This document shows, in pieces, positions 53,999 to 63,821 of a stretch of 64,000 nucleotides of DNA (positions are counted from its first letter, which is position 1; each line of letters opens with the position of its first letter). The notes beneath the pieces were generated by a model. That model saw only the letters and a program-made list of their open reading frames with translations. It did not search any database and was not told the origin of the DNA. This DNA is from Rhynchopus sp. YZ270_cl-10. Lineage: Eukaryota; Euglenozoa; Diplonemea; Diplonemida; Diplonemidae. Position numbers and translations under genes: made by a program. Where the stretch lies: the NCBI GenBank assembly GCA_964035575.1, contig OZ037930.1, forward strand, positions 620,001 to 684,000, in the 5' to 3' direction.

Positions 53999-55204
53999 CT
54001 AACACCGCACCTTCGGCACCACTAAGCAGTCTCGCTCGCCAGGTTGGCGGGGGTTCTTTGGGTCCTTCTCTTCGTCCCCATCTTCCTCCTCCTCCTCCTC
54101 ACCCCCCTCCGCCACCGTCGACACCACCAACCTGACACACGCCACCAACAACACCGTTGCGCACGCCATCGCAATGCCTATTTGCAGATACAACGGATTC
54201 CTGCCGTCTTCTGCGAGAATCGGGGCCGCTTCTGCAACAAACAGAAGCTTGGTACATGCACAGAAGGGAGACCGATGGAGCCTAGGGGGTGCTGAGGGCG
54301 ACACTGTGAAGACCGCAAGCGCCGCGCGTGAGAGCACAAAGAAGGAGTTCTCTGCGTAGTCGAGGCTTAACAGATCGCTTTCATTTAGCCCATCACCGGA
54401 TGTTGTGATGAGGTTTTCATATACGTAGGTACCACGGTCGTCTTCGTAGCCTACTACACCTAAATGCTGCAACGCACACCGCTCTGAACAGTAGAACAAT
54501 GCAACCCGCACCCCCATCCACGCAATCAAAAAGTTGCTGTCCTCCTCCGCCTGAGACGGGAGCACACAGTAGTCCTCCCGCCGTTCTGAAATGTTCCCTC
54601 CACACACCACATTGTCGCTGTGCACCGCAGCGTACGAGGCACCTCGCAGAATCACCGACCGCACCAACTCCGGGTACACCCCCTCCGCGACCACCCCTCC
54701 TCCCATCTTATCAAATGAAAACCACCCTGCCGTTCCGTTATCCGCAACGACAATCATATGAGGAGCACTCAGACTCATTTCCTTGATCCCCTTAAAGGCA
54801 ATCGGTGTGACCACTACCTGAAGTGTTCCTACGTTAATTGAAATGACCGTATCGTTCGCGGCTGCGAGCAGCCAGGAGCCGCTGAAGGCTACCCTATATT
54901 TTCCAGGGGAAACCAGGTTGGGGTATGTTGTGGTGCGTATGTGGGTCGGGTCACCGAGGTGGTACAACGACAACGCGCCGTCGAAGGAGAGGCAGTACAC
55001 AACAGAGTCCTTCCCAGAAATGCAGTCCTGCGTGTTGTTGTCTCGCTCTGCGACGCCTCCAGCCATCTCATATCGGCCATTCCCCGCTTTGAGGTACGCC
55101 TGTACGACACCATCTTCGACATCATCACCAACCGTCACACCCACAACAGTCACACCACTCACTGCAATAAAAAAACTAAATATCACACACACAATCGAAA
55201 TCAT
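53999..55204 (-). CDS. Type I surface protein, propeller-like ectodomain (A)
   Basis: 401 residues from the ATG at 55204. A signal peptide (about residues 1-19, IVCVIFSFFIAVSGVTVVG) precedes an ectodomain of about 320 residues with NNT, NDT, NGT and NIS sequons, then a single membrane span near 342-364 (LQIGIAMACATVLLVACVRLVV) and a 36-residue cytoplasmic tail with a run of Glu/Asp. The ectodomain has spaced hydrophobic strands ending in D-x-x-x-P-like turns, fitting LVIVD/beta-propeller repeats. It shares a Tyr-Cys-x-x-x-Cys block (FYCSERC) and overall plan with the genes at 57386 and 61379, so it is the most divergent member of a tandem family. Ligand unknown. No intron needed. Confidence 0.8.
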   Translation of the reverse strand: MISIVCVIFSFFIAVSGVTVVGVTVGDDVEDGVVQAYLKAGNGRYEMAGGVAERDNNTQDCISGKDSVVYCLSFDGALSLYHLGDPTHIRTTTYPNLVSPGKYRVAFSGSWLLAAANDTVISINVGTLQVVVTPIAFKGIKEMSLSAPHMIVVADNGTAGWFSFDKMGGGVVAEGVYPELVRSVILRGASYAAVHSDNVVCGGNISERREDYCVLPSQAEEDSNFLIAWMGVRVALFYCSERCALQHLGVVGYEDDRGTYVYENLITTSGDGLNESDLLSLDYAENSFFVLSRAALAVFTVSPSAPPRLHRSPFCACTKLLFVAEAAPILAEDGRNPLYLQIGIAMACATVLLVACVRLVVSTVAEGGEEEEEEDGDEEKDPKNPRQPGERDCLVVPKVRC

Positions 55205-57385
55205 CGGAATTTAGAGATGGAGCCTCTCTAAGAATGCTTTAAAATCTCGGCGTGCGAGCAATGTGTAAGAGAGTATGGGGGGCACACGATGGCATGTGTT
55301 TCGTGGAGCTGAAGGTGGGGTGGGTGGTGGTGGTGGCGTGATAGGGTGGGAGTGAGGGGGGTTGCGCCTGAGTGGTAAATGCATCAAAGAGTGAAGCGCG
55401 TCGAAACGGAGGAAAAAAAAGTAGAGTTGAAATACTATCAGATGTAAACCACAAAATGGATATGTAGGACTGCATGGGTTGGGGGGTGTCCACCCCCCGG
55501 TACACCCCAGTCATTGTACCAAAGGTACACTGTTCACGAGAGGGCTTCTCCCGCTTCCACTCATCAGCCAGATGAATGAAAGGAGCATTGCAAACACAGG
55601 GACGCGAATCCTGTGTGATGTAGGTGTCCGGTTGGGAAACCCTGAGTCGCTAATTTTGGGCGGGGGTAAAAACAATCTGTGTGGGGATAATTGAAAAGAG
55701 CTGAGGTTGGGGGGGTATTGTTTGAGTAATAAGAAGTAAAAACTGTGGGAAACAAGACTCAAAAGCAATAGTTTTTTTGCTTCTTGAAAATACAAAACAA
55801 ACGAATAATAAACGAATAAACAATGAGATAATAGTTCAATGAAGATACCTAAGGAACTCTCGTTTCTTAGCCATCTTGGATCACAAAAGAAAAAGCGAAG
55901 TTGATAGTGCAAACGCCTCTTGAGACGCAGGGCACTGACACTCCAAAAGAAAAGCAGAGCTGGCTTGGGCGAATCAATGGGCATTATTCGAATGCTTGAA
56001 TTGAGAAGCGTTGGGGGAACGTGAGGAAGCAGGTTGCACACAATGCCTATGAACATAAAACGTCTGCGACTGTGTCAAGAACGTTGCCCATAGTGAAATG
56101 TGCAAAAAAAAAAAAAAAGATTAATCGAAGGATGGAGTTTTGTCCAAAAAAAGAAAAGAAGAAAACAAAACAAAACAAATCTAGACAATAACATCCGCCA
56201 ATTGATCTTGATATCAATAAAATATAACAGTGCTTTTCGTTGAACGTAGCCAAGGGTAAAAAATCGGTCGGCAAAGGTGAAAGGATTCAAAGGAAAATAC
56301 TGTTATACAAGATCTGAACGTTGGCTTTCTTTTTGTCTAGTTTATTAATACACTGTGTGTTGGGAGGGGGGAAAAAAGAGTCAAGAAAAAAAACAACGGG
56401 TCGTTAATAAAATAAAGCAGAAATTTTAATCTGTTATCACGGCACTATGTCACCAAAAAACGAGGAGGGGCGGGGGGCGGATTTAAAAAAAAGAGTAGTT
56501 GAAACGTGCTACAACGCGTCTCAGTCGAGCTCATGCAAAAGATGCGCCCTGGGTTGGTACAATGACGAAACTTCTATCAAAAGTCCACACCCCTGGCGAC
56601 TGCTTTAACAAATCTGCCGCGACTTGAGGACAGCTGCGACCAACATATCTCCTGTAGGAGCACACGATCACCGTCCATAGTACGCAGCTACCCCAGTGAG
56701 AAGGAAGTCCTTTTGAGACTCTCTCACGAAAAGAGAAAAACACCACAACAAAAAAAATGGTAGCTATTGGTACTGTGACCATATAACACCCAGCTGTGGA
56801 TGAAAAACACAAACGCCCTGCGTCCAACAGTAAATGTGAGACGTTCCCAAAGAGAACAAGAAAGAGTGTTTATCATGCACCTCAACTGACCCACGTACGA
56901 TGCCAGCCATGGATGAAAGCACAAAAAAAACGCCTTGAAAGAAAATGCAAAAACACACACACACATACACAGTGCTACGTGGTCCATATTCTGCGCAAGA
57001 ATTACCCCTGTTAGTTATCAAACACACACAGCAAAGAGAAGACCATAGCTCTAGCATCTTAATCGCTGTGAGTGCTCATGGGAGAATATTGTACTTTATT
57101 TTCTTTATTTTTTTTTATTTTTTTGCCGGAAATAAAGTACCTCAAGCCTGCTGCGGAACTAAGGGAAAGGCAACCTTGAAAAATTGGTGGAAACAAAAAA
57201 AAAATAATAATGAAAAAACACCACCTGGTTTTGCCTGAAAATTTTTGGTGGAGTTTCCGGTAAGTGCTCTCTTCCCCCTCGCACTCAAATCTCTCCTTTT
57301 TTTCTAATAAACTGTTGGAGTAGTGTAGTTGCCTCTGGTTTTGTGTTGCCACAGTTCTGCAACCTCCCACTGTCTTTCTTCTCCT
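55205..57385. other. Spacer between surface-protein genes A and B
   Basis: No gene. It contains the reverse copy of the CCCTCTCGTGAACAGTGTACC repeat (55495-55533), a hairpin mini-repeat, a GTGCAAACGC repeat (55889), a GTTGGCT-type repeat (56236-56360), the partial 3' element (56495) and a CTGACCCACGTACGATGCCAG copy (56886). Confidence 0.65.
55842..55877 (+). repeat. Hairpin mini-repeat with CTAAG/CTTAG stem
   Basis: AAGATACCTAAGGAA, CTCTCG, TTTCTTAGCCATCTT. AAGAT pairs with ATCTT, and the closing GC pair seen elsewhere is replaced by A/T-rich bases on both sides. Confidence 0.65.
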
Positions 57386-58579
57386 TCACACCCCCTCCTC
57401 CGGTTTGAGAACATTCCTCACGATAGGTTGCGTCTCGCCCCTCTGCTCTTCCTCCACTGCTGTCATCGAGGCGGTGCTATTCGCACGCTTCTTCTCTGCC
57501 TTCCATTGGCTCCACGAGACCACCCCCATGGCAATCACCATCAACACCACAACCCCTCCAATAACGCTGGTGAGCACAACGGTTTCCATAAAATGCGAGG
57601 GCTGTTCTTCCGACAACAGTACGGTGTCGCAGAAGTAGTGCTGCAGGTACGTCAGTGTGTAGGTCGGCGTCACCCTTTTGTATTGGTCTCGGTCCAAAGC
57701 AATCAGTCTTGTGTAGATATACACGTAGTACGACCCTTCAGAAAACCAAATACCACCCGCTGTGATAGGAGACGCTGTTTGTACGGAGTATATGGTGTGC
57801 ACCTCCCCACCTTCGATAATGTCTACGCCACAGACGGAGAAAGCGCCACTACAGTACGTAACCCCCCAGGTGTTGTTCGCGCGGACGATATTATAGCTTT
57901 GGCCGGAGGCTCCAGACGGCACCGCAAGCTGAGCACAGCTGACCTCTGTACCGTTGATCGAGCTGTTGCAAAGCATGCCCTTCCCATCATCGCGGACCAC
58001 AGCGTACGTTCCATTCTCCCCCACCGCCACGGCAAGCACCTTCCCCGCATACCCCGCAGTGACGTTCACGGTCTCTGTAGTGTTGAAGAAGACGACCTCA
58101 GAATCTTGCCCCACCACTCCACACATGATGTCCCCGCAACTCAGAGACGTGCCTGAAATGGTAAGCGTCTGGAGAATAGAAGGATGAGCAGGAGAGCTTA
58201 TGTCAAAGATTTGAGTGGATTTTGACATCACCACGAGACGGCTTCCGTTTGCGGAGGTTGCTGTATGGTATGGGGTGCTGTCGTCGAGGATGTCATCCTG
58301 ATGGATAATCAAGGCAAAGTACCGGTCCGAAGTGTCCAGGACAACAAGCGCTCTGTCCTGCTGGCTGTGGCAGTACATGTAACGCCCTGCTGTACTGCAC
58401 GCATCGACTTGCGTGTTACCAATAGGCGCTCTCACATTCCTAGAGTAATACCGCCTGCCATATTTCTCTGAAGTTGTAATCGAGGACAGAACACTGCTTC
58501 CTGTGGAGGGCATACCCCAGATAATAGGGCTGGCATCAACGATGTGCAGTGATGCTATCAGTGCAATAAGGGAATGCAT
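57386..58579 (-). CDS. Type I surface protein, LVIVD-like ectodomain (B)
   Basis: 397 residues from the ATG at 58579, preceded by a pyrimidine-rich run and AACAAA. Signal peptide about 1-16 (LIALIASLHIVDA). The ectodomain carries LVVLDTSDRY and IFDISSPAHPSILQT, good matches to the LVIVD pattern of beta-propeller surface proteins, many N-glycosylation sequons, and the YCS...C block (TYCSGAFSVCG). A single span near 331-352 (VVLTSVIGGVVVLMVIAMGVV) is followed by a 41-residue tail ending TQPIVRNVLKPEEGV. That tail is shared with the gene fragment at 63822 and, more loosely (TQP...NVLK), with gene C, suggesting a conserved intracellular binding or sorting motif. No intron needed. Confidence 0.85.
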   Translation of the reverse strand: MHSLIALIASLHIVDASPIIWGMPSTGSSVLSSITTSEKYGRRYYSRNVRAPIGNTQVDACSTAGRYMYCHSQQDRALVVLDTSDRYFALIIHQDDILDDSTPYHTATSANGSRLVVMSKSTQIFDISSPAHPSILQTLTISGTSLSCGDIMCGVVGQDSEVVFFNTTETVNVTAGYAGKVLAVAVGENGTYAVVRDDGKGMLCNSSINGTEVSCAQLAVPSGASGQSYNIVRANNTWGVTYCSGAFSVCGVDIIEGGEVHTIYSVQTASPITAGGIWFSEGSYYVYIYTRLIALDRDQYKRVTPTYTLTYLQHYFCDTVLLSEEQPSHFMETVVLTSVIGGVVVLMVIAMGVVSWSQWKAEKKRANSTASMTAVEEEQRGETQPIVRNVLKPEEGV

Positions 58580-58986
58580 TTTGTTAAATTAAAAAAGGGG
58601 GAAAGGGTTGGGTCGAGCAAAGCTGTGTGAACGCCAGAGAGAGGTGCGAAAATAAAATAAAAATAGGAAATTCTGTGGTGTGGTGTCTTGTACGCAATAT
58701 AACGCCCAGCGCAGGACTCTTCATTAAAAAATGTGCCCTTTTTTTTGGTTTATTTACACAACTTCCACGGTTTGTCCGGTACGATTGGAAAAGGCCTGGA
58801 TAAGAAGCAAGCCAGACACGTCTCAGAGTATTGAAGACAAAATGAAGCGTGTGATCCTGTCCCCCAAGTCCTACAAGTGACAAGAGGGGGTGCTGGATGT
58901 TCACTATGTGTTGTGCGATTTGGACACTGTGCTCGAAGTTGAATGGAAGATGCGTAGAACCTGTACAGAGTCTTTAGATAGCTATA

Positions 58987-59216
58987 ATGGTGTGGCTGAC
59001 GACCCAAAAATAGCAGAAAATAGCAGAAAGTAGCACAAAAATAGAACCTCCCTTCAGCCGCATCAAAAAATCCAGATGCCCAGAATAGCAGAAAATAGCA
59101 GAACATAGCCCAAAAATAGCACCCCCTTTCAGCCACACCATGAAAGTTAAATATAATGGTGTGGCTGAAGGGAGGTGCTATTTTTCTGCTATTTTGGGGG
59201 TCGTCAGCCACACCAT
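58987..59216. mobile_element. Cluster of three short MITEs
   Basis: The element seen at 39527 recurs here as two direct partial copies (58987-59064 and about 59078-59142) and one inverted copy (59159-59216). Each has ATGGTGTGGCTGA or CAGCCACACCAT ends around AATAGCAGAA units. A solo ATGGTGTGGCTGACC end occurs at 52930. Confidence 0.7.
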
Positions 59217-59786
59217 CTTATTCCAAAAACTTCGTTTTCGCTTTATTATTACGCATATTATAAGATAGACCTTTCTTATATTCGGCCCCCCCCCCCCATT
59301 TAGAGTCTGAGATGGAAAGGATGGGTAGCAGCAACGCTACAATAAAAGTCTGTCAAAACACAAACAGAAAATGAAGTTCACGTGCACACGTGCACACGTG
59401 CACACTCATTGAAGAGATTTGCTCATTTGTAGATTTGATGTTCTTTGGGTACATGCACAGTGAACAACCTACACAAAAAAATACGAGCATGTTAGATACA
59501 AAAAGGTACACATTGCTGCGTGAAGCAAAAAAACACTGCAAACGAACAGTTTGTAAGATGGTGGGGTCCTCGAAGCTTGCCCAACCGCCTGGTTGGTTCT
59601 TCGGTCCTTTTGTTCCTTTGATTCTCCTCAGACCAAATCTCTCTTCTTGCTGTTGCGGTTTGTGACGCATTAATGTGAGGGTTTTGCTAATTGAAAGAAT
59701 TGCACCCTGCAATGGGTGGTGAACGAAGCAATAGAAACGACGAGCGCTAAAAATAAAATAAAAGAAAAAATTTAAAAAAAAATTAT

Positions 59787-59821
59787 AAGATGACCCTAAG
59801 CCTCTCGTGCTTAGTCACCTT
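59787..59821 (+). repeat. Hairpin mini-repeat
   Basis: AAGATGACCCTAAGC, CTCTCGT, GCTTAGTCACCTT. Confidence 0.65.
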
Positions 59822-59974
59822 CTGGGAAATAGCTTGGGTACTTTTGCTGGTTTCAAAACGAGCTGGTTTACTGGTTTGGGCAAAAATAAAACAAATAATT
59901 GCTATCGAAAAAAACGGGGTGTACTGTGGTTATGGGGGGACCCACACTCCTGAACACCGCCCTCTAGAAATAAT

Positions 59975-60175
59975 CTACACTCTGCTCTTCTGCAGGTATG
60001 CGAAAACGCTTCCAGAACCACTGGGACGCCTGCACTTGAAACGTTCAAGAATGGGGGCTTTCATCCTTAGACCCCTCTTCGTCCAGCACCATTTGCTCGA
60101 TGTATGGTCGGCGTGTTCCAGCTCGTTGTCGGCCTCAGCCTCCCACTCATCGTCGTCGGAGGAGGGAGTGCGCAA
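59975..60175 (-). pseudogene. Possible coding relic, acidic then basic segment
   Basis: A 66-residue minus-strand frame reads SSDDDEWEAEADNELEHADH and then a basic stretch with RFKCRRPSGSG. Its GC-rich codon use resembles real genes more than the spacer does. There is no ATG and the frame closes at both ends. It could be a transposase N-terminus or a gene remnant; the family is not recognised. Confidence 0.25.
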
Positions 60176-61220
60176 TGAACACAGACGACTAACTGTCGTC
60201 GATCACACCATGCGCATCAGCACCACCCAGAAAAGAGCCAGGTTATGATGGTTTTCGAAAATCGCGCGGAGTTTCCCACAGCACACCTCGTTTTTTTCTC
60301 TTCTTAGCCATTGGTTCAGCCCATTATCGTCAAAACTTTCTCTCTTTTTTCCTTGTTTTCGATTCTTTTGACTGAATATCTATCTAAAAAAGGAAGAGTT
60401 TTATTTTTCTAAACCAGCAAACCAGCAACGTTTGAAAAGTGTACCTTTAGGCAAGCTACTACCCTGGTCACCTTACAACAAAACAAAAAAAAATGTGGTG
60501 AAACGCACACCACCTCGACCTGTTTGGTGAGGAGTGGCTCTCGCGGTTCGTCCCTAGAACCGCAGAGTGTGTTCAAAGTGCGTTGTTTCTATTTCCTCCT
60601 TCATTTCATGAGGTGACAAAAAAAAAAAACAAAAAACTGGCAATGAGTGGAAAAGAACAAATAAAAGTAACACAAAATAACAAAAACAAACAAAAATAAC
60701 AGGCCTCGGCCGAACTCGCGGACTCCGGCTATAACCATCGACCGATCAGAGTTTCCTGAGTTTGCAATAATATTATTGACCCTTTACCCACCCCCAGGCT
60801 ACACAGATAGGCTGTGTCACTGGCACCGTGACAGTGTCACACGATTTGTGACAGTGTCACGTGACACAGTGATATGAAAACTGATATCAAGGGAAAAAAC
60901 ACTCTCTCGACTGCGTATCAAGTGTGACCCGCCGTGTAGAGAATACGGTCCTGTGCAGTTGTGCAATCTCCACTTTTTCTTTATTTTTTTTTTGAATCAG
61001 CAGAGGTTTTGGGCCTTGGGGGGCTTGTCGAGAAAAACAAACAACGGACTCGTTGTGTGAAAACACGGGTGTTTCTCTGCGTGCCATTTTGTGGGGGAGA
61101 ATAAAACATAAAAATAAAGCGATTCATGGCGAAAACCCTGGGGGGGAAAAAAACCAGAAAACCAGATTCTGACCGGGGGAAAAAAAACCTAACTAATACC
61201 CTGATGCAGACACATAAAAA

Positions 61221-61368
61221 AAGAGTAGTTGCGACGTGCTAAAACGCATCTCACTCGAGTTCACGCAAAGGGTGGGGCGTGGTGTTCCGTACTGTAAAAG
61301 ATCGGAGACGGTTCACAACCGGTCGGCGAATCACGCGACCTCTTTACCCCAGCCTTGTTAATGACACA
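61221..61368 (-). repeat. 140-bp element just downstream of gene C
   Basis: Partner of 26500-26640. On the minus strand it begins about 11 bases after the stop codon at 61379: GGCTGGGGTAAAGAGGTCGC, then GATTCGCCGACC and CGGTTGTGAACCG (perfect 5-bp stem, 3-base loop). Possible 3' processing or stability element. Confidence 0.5.
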
Positions 61369-61378
61369 CAAAACTTCC

Positions 61379-62785
61379 TTATTTCTCAGTCGTTACTGAT
61401 TGACTTGTTGTGGGCATCTCTGCCCACATGCTGCCCCGCTTGAGGACGTTGTTGTGGACCAGGAAGGCGGGTTGTGTTGATGCGGTGTCTTCGTTCCGAG
61501 TAACGATGCTTCCAAGTCTTTCTTCGCTGAGGAAGAGTTGTGCAAAGAGGCAGACGCAGACTAGCAAGGCTGCGACTGTGAGCATGATCACGTTGTTCGC
61601 GGCAGGGTTGCCCCGTGTGAAGGTGATCTGCATTGGGGTGTAGTCTAAAAAAAAACTCGCCTCCCAAGAGAGTACCGGATCATATCTTTTTTGCGGAAGA
61701 CGGAACGCATACAGACTCACCGCAGACGTAAGGAACACATATCTATCCAGCGTCACCATCTCTGCATGCTTAATGAACCCCCACGTGTCGTTCTCCGAAT
61801 CTGAATCCCCTCCAGTAAATACATCATTAAAGCTGTACCCATCGTAAGACACCTTCACACGATAGGCCCCGCACATGGAGGTGCAGTAGAACACTGCAAT
61901 GGCCCCATCAGCAAGAACGTTCACCCGATAGTTGAAGTCTGTACTACCGCTGTCCTCAGAAAAGTTAATGTTCTTGAAGACGCTGATAGTGTCGCCAATG
62001 GTCGCAACAGAAACACCAGAGACCGGAATGTGACGAACGACGTCCTCCTCATAGCAGACAGCGAACACACCTCCGTTGATATCCCACGACATTCCACTCA
62101 CGTTCATCGCAATTTCCCCAACCTCCTCCAACATTGAATCATAGACAACAAAGCGATACACATAAACACGCTCCTGAACACCATCAGGCTCAACTGCGTG
62201 AACTGCAATGTGCTCACCACTGCACTTCACACCCACAATCTGCGCAACCGTGAGGTGAGCAACGAACCTGCTCTTCGGGTCCTCTGGTGACGTTACATCA
62301 ACGAGATACAGCACAGTCCCCACCCCAACAAGAAGCATCCCAGGCTGGTATGCAGTGAAGACCATGCCACCACTGCCCGCACCGACATCGAAGTACCTTG
62401 GGGCATCGTGCACCAACACCACGACGGCAGGCTGGGCTGTGTCGTACACAGTCAGGGAGTACACGTCGCTTTCGGTTTCACCCACACAGAAGACAAACGT
62501 GTCCGTCACACCACTGGCACATTGCTGTGCAAACCCACTCCTGAACTCCCCTTGTCTCCTGAACTCCCCTTCGTTTGAATAATAGAGGGAAACACTGTCA
62601 CTGTTGCTGAGCGTGTAAGCAACGTTCGAGCTGTTCCCTCCTTTCGTGGTGTTCCCATGCTCACCCGGTATGGCAACAACTGTGAAGGGGAATGGTGTGC
62701 ACCCCACCAGCAGCCCCTGCGACAGCACCGCTGCAACAAAGAAGAGGACACTCTGTGCTGATGTGGACCGGCGCTGCCACGACAT
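61379..62785 (-). CDS. Type I surface protein, LVIVD-like ectodomain (C)
   Basis: 468 residues from the ATG at 62785 (MSWQRRSTSAQS); the frame stays open upstream without ATG. The signal peptide is about residues 10-29 (AQSVLFFVAAVLSQGLLVGC). The ectodomain has LYLVDVTSPEDPKSRFVAHL, a clear LVIVD-type repeat, the FYCTSMC block shared with genes A and B, and NTT, NSS, NVS, NFS and NDT sequons. A single span near 397-419 (NVIMLTVAALLVCVCLFAQL) leads to a 49-residue tail with STQPAFLVHNNVLK, a variant of the tail motif of gene B. Probably a glycosylated surface receptor or adhesin; the ligand is unknown. Confidence 0.85.
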   Translation of the reverse strand: MSWQRRSTSAQSVLFFVAAVLSQGLLVGCTPFPFTVVAIPGEHGNTTKGGNSSNVAYTLSNSDSVSLYYSNEGEFRRQGEFRSGFAQQCASGVTDTFVFCVGETESDVYSLTVYDTAQPAVVVLVHDAPRYFDVGAGSGGMVFTAYQPGMLLVGVGTVLYLVDVTSPEDPKSRFVAHLTVAQIVGVKCSGEHIAVHAVEPDGVQERVYVYRFVVYDSMLEEVGEIAMNVSGMSWDINGGVFAVCYEEDVVRHIPVSGVSVATIGDTISVFKNINFSEDSGSTDFNYRVNVLADGAIAVFYCTSMCGAYRVKVSYDGYSFNDVFTGGDSDSENDTWGFIKHAEMVTLDRYVFLTSAVSLYAFRLPQKRYDPVLSWEASFFLDYTPMQITFTRGNPAANNVIMLTVAALLVCVCLFAQLFLSEERLGSIVTRNEDTASTQPAFLVHNNVLKRGSMWAEMPTTSQSVTTEK

Positions 62786-63821
62786 CGTGGGGTGGGGCAG
62801 GGTTGTCTGTTCGTGTAGCCCCGTTTCCTGTGTGCACTGTTGTTGTGGTGTAGGGTTCGTTGTGTCAGCGGAAATGCAATGGGAAGGGAAATACAAAAGG
62901 CAGATCAACTAAAATAAGGACTAGGTATCAGTGCGAAGTAAACAGAAGCAATAAACAAATAGGTTACGATTTGGATGTCGACACCTCACGCATTTTATTG
63001 TCTCTTTGTCAAAATATCTTTGTTTTTCTCTTTGTCCATTTTTCTTGCGTTTCTTATTTTCTTCTGTATCGGCTGTTGATAGATACGCTCGATCGCGTTT
63101 TTTTCACGAGTGCAATTAACAAAACGAGTGAACAAAAAAAAAAAAAAAAAAACACCTCCGCAATTTTCTGTGAAATAATTGCATGTACCACCTCCCCCCA
63201 AGGTGTGGCAGAGCCTCCTGACTCTGGGCTGACGACAAAAGGGGGCATGCCCCCATATAAAAAGCTAAAAAGTTGGGGGTTTTTTTTTTGTTTTTTTTTT
63301 TTTAGTGATTGCTTCTTAACCCTTAGCCAACCAGCAACCCGTACAGGGGTTGTTTTTTTTGGGGGTTTTTATGAAGAACACCACTACACAAAAGTTGCAT
63401 CATCAAAGTTTGGGGGGATAGGGTGGGTTAAAGGGGTCACGTGAGAAAATAAAGTAGTTGGTTAGAAATTCAGTACATCATGGTTCAGTCCTAACTGCAT
63501 GCATTGGTGGTATCAGAGGGGGACATCGTCAATGCAAGACCCCCCGAGATGTAAAGAGTTTTAACCACTGTTGCTATTATCAAACAGTCTTTGCGCTCCA
63601 CTGTCTTTTCAAAAACTAAAACCTGTCAATACAAAATTATAACGACTTAGCTTCTGTGAGCTCGCAAGGGAGGTGTCGCTACGCACCTGTCCGAAGACTG
63701 CTGCCCTAAACTGTTGTTTGGCTTCTGTAGGTTCGCGTTTTGTTCTATATATGGTGCTCCAGGGAGGGTCGATATTGACAGGTCGTTGCCATAGGGGGGA
63801 TCATTTTTTAACGGCCCTTCG
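62786..63821. other. Spacer between gene C and the edge copy
   Basis: No gene. GTTGATAGATACGCTCGATCGCG (63076) resembles 32405-32440, and AAAATATCTTTGTTTTTCTC near 63010 resembles 32330, so part of the LRR-array spacer has a relative here. A GGTGTGGCAGAG repeat lies at 63200. Confidence 0.6.

Larger units (their letters stand above)
58580..61378. other. Spacer between surface-protein genes B and C
   Basis: No intact gene. It contains a MITE cluster, a hairpin mini-repeat, a C-run at 59287-59298, a possible coding relic at 59975-60175, a GTGACAGTGTCAC-type palindrome (60815-60860), and the 3' element abutting gene C. Confidence 0.65.

Noticed and set aside
59353-59712. 119-codon minus-strand frame
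   Set aside because: Composition matches the spacer; no domain and no homologous second copy.
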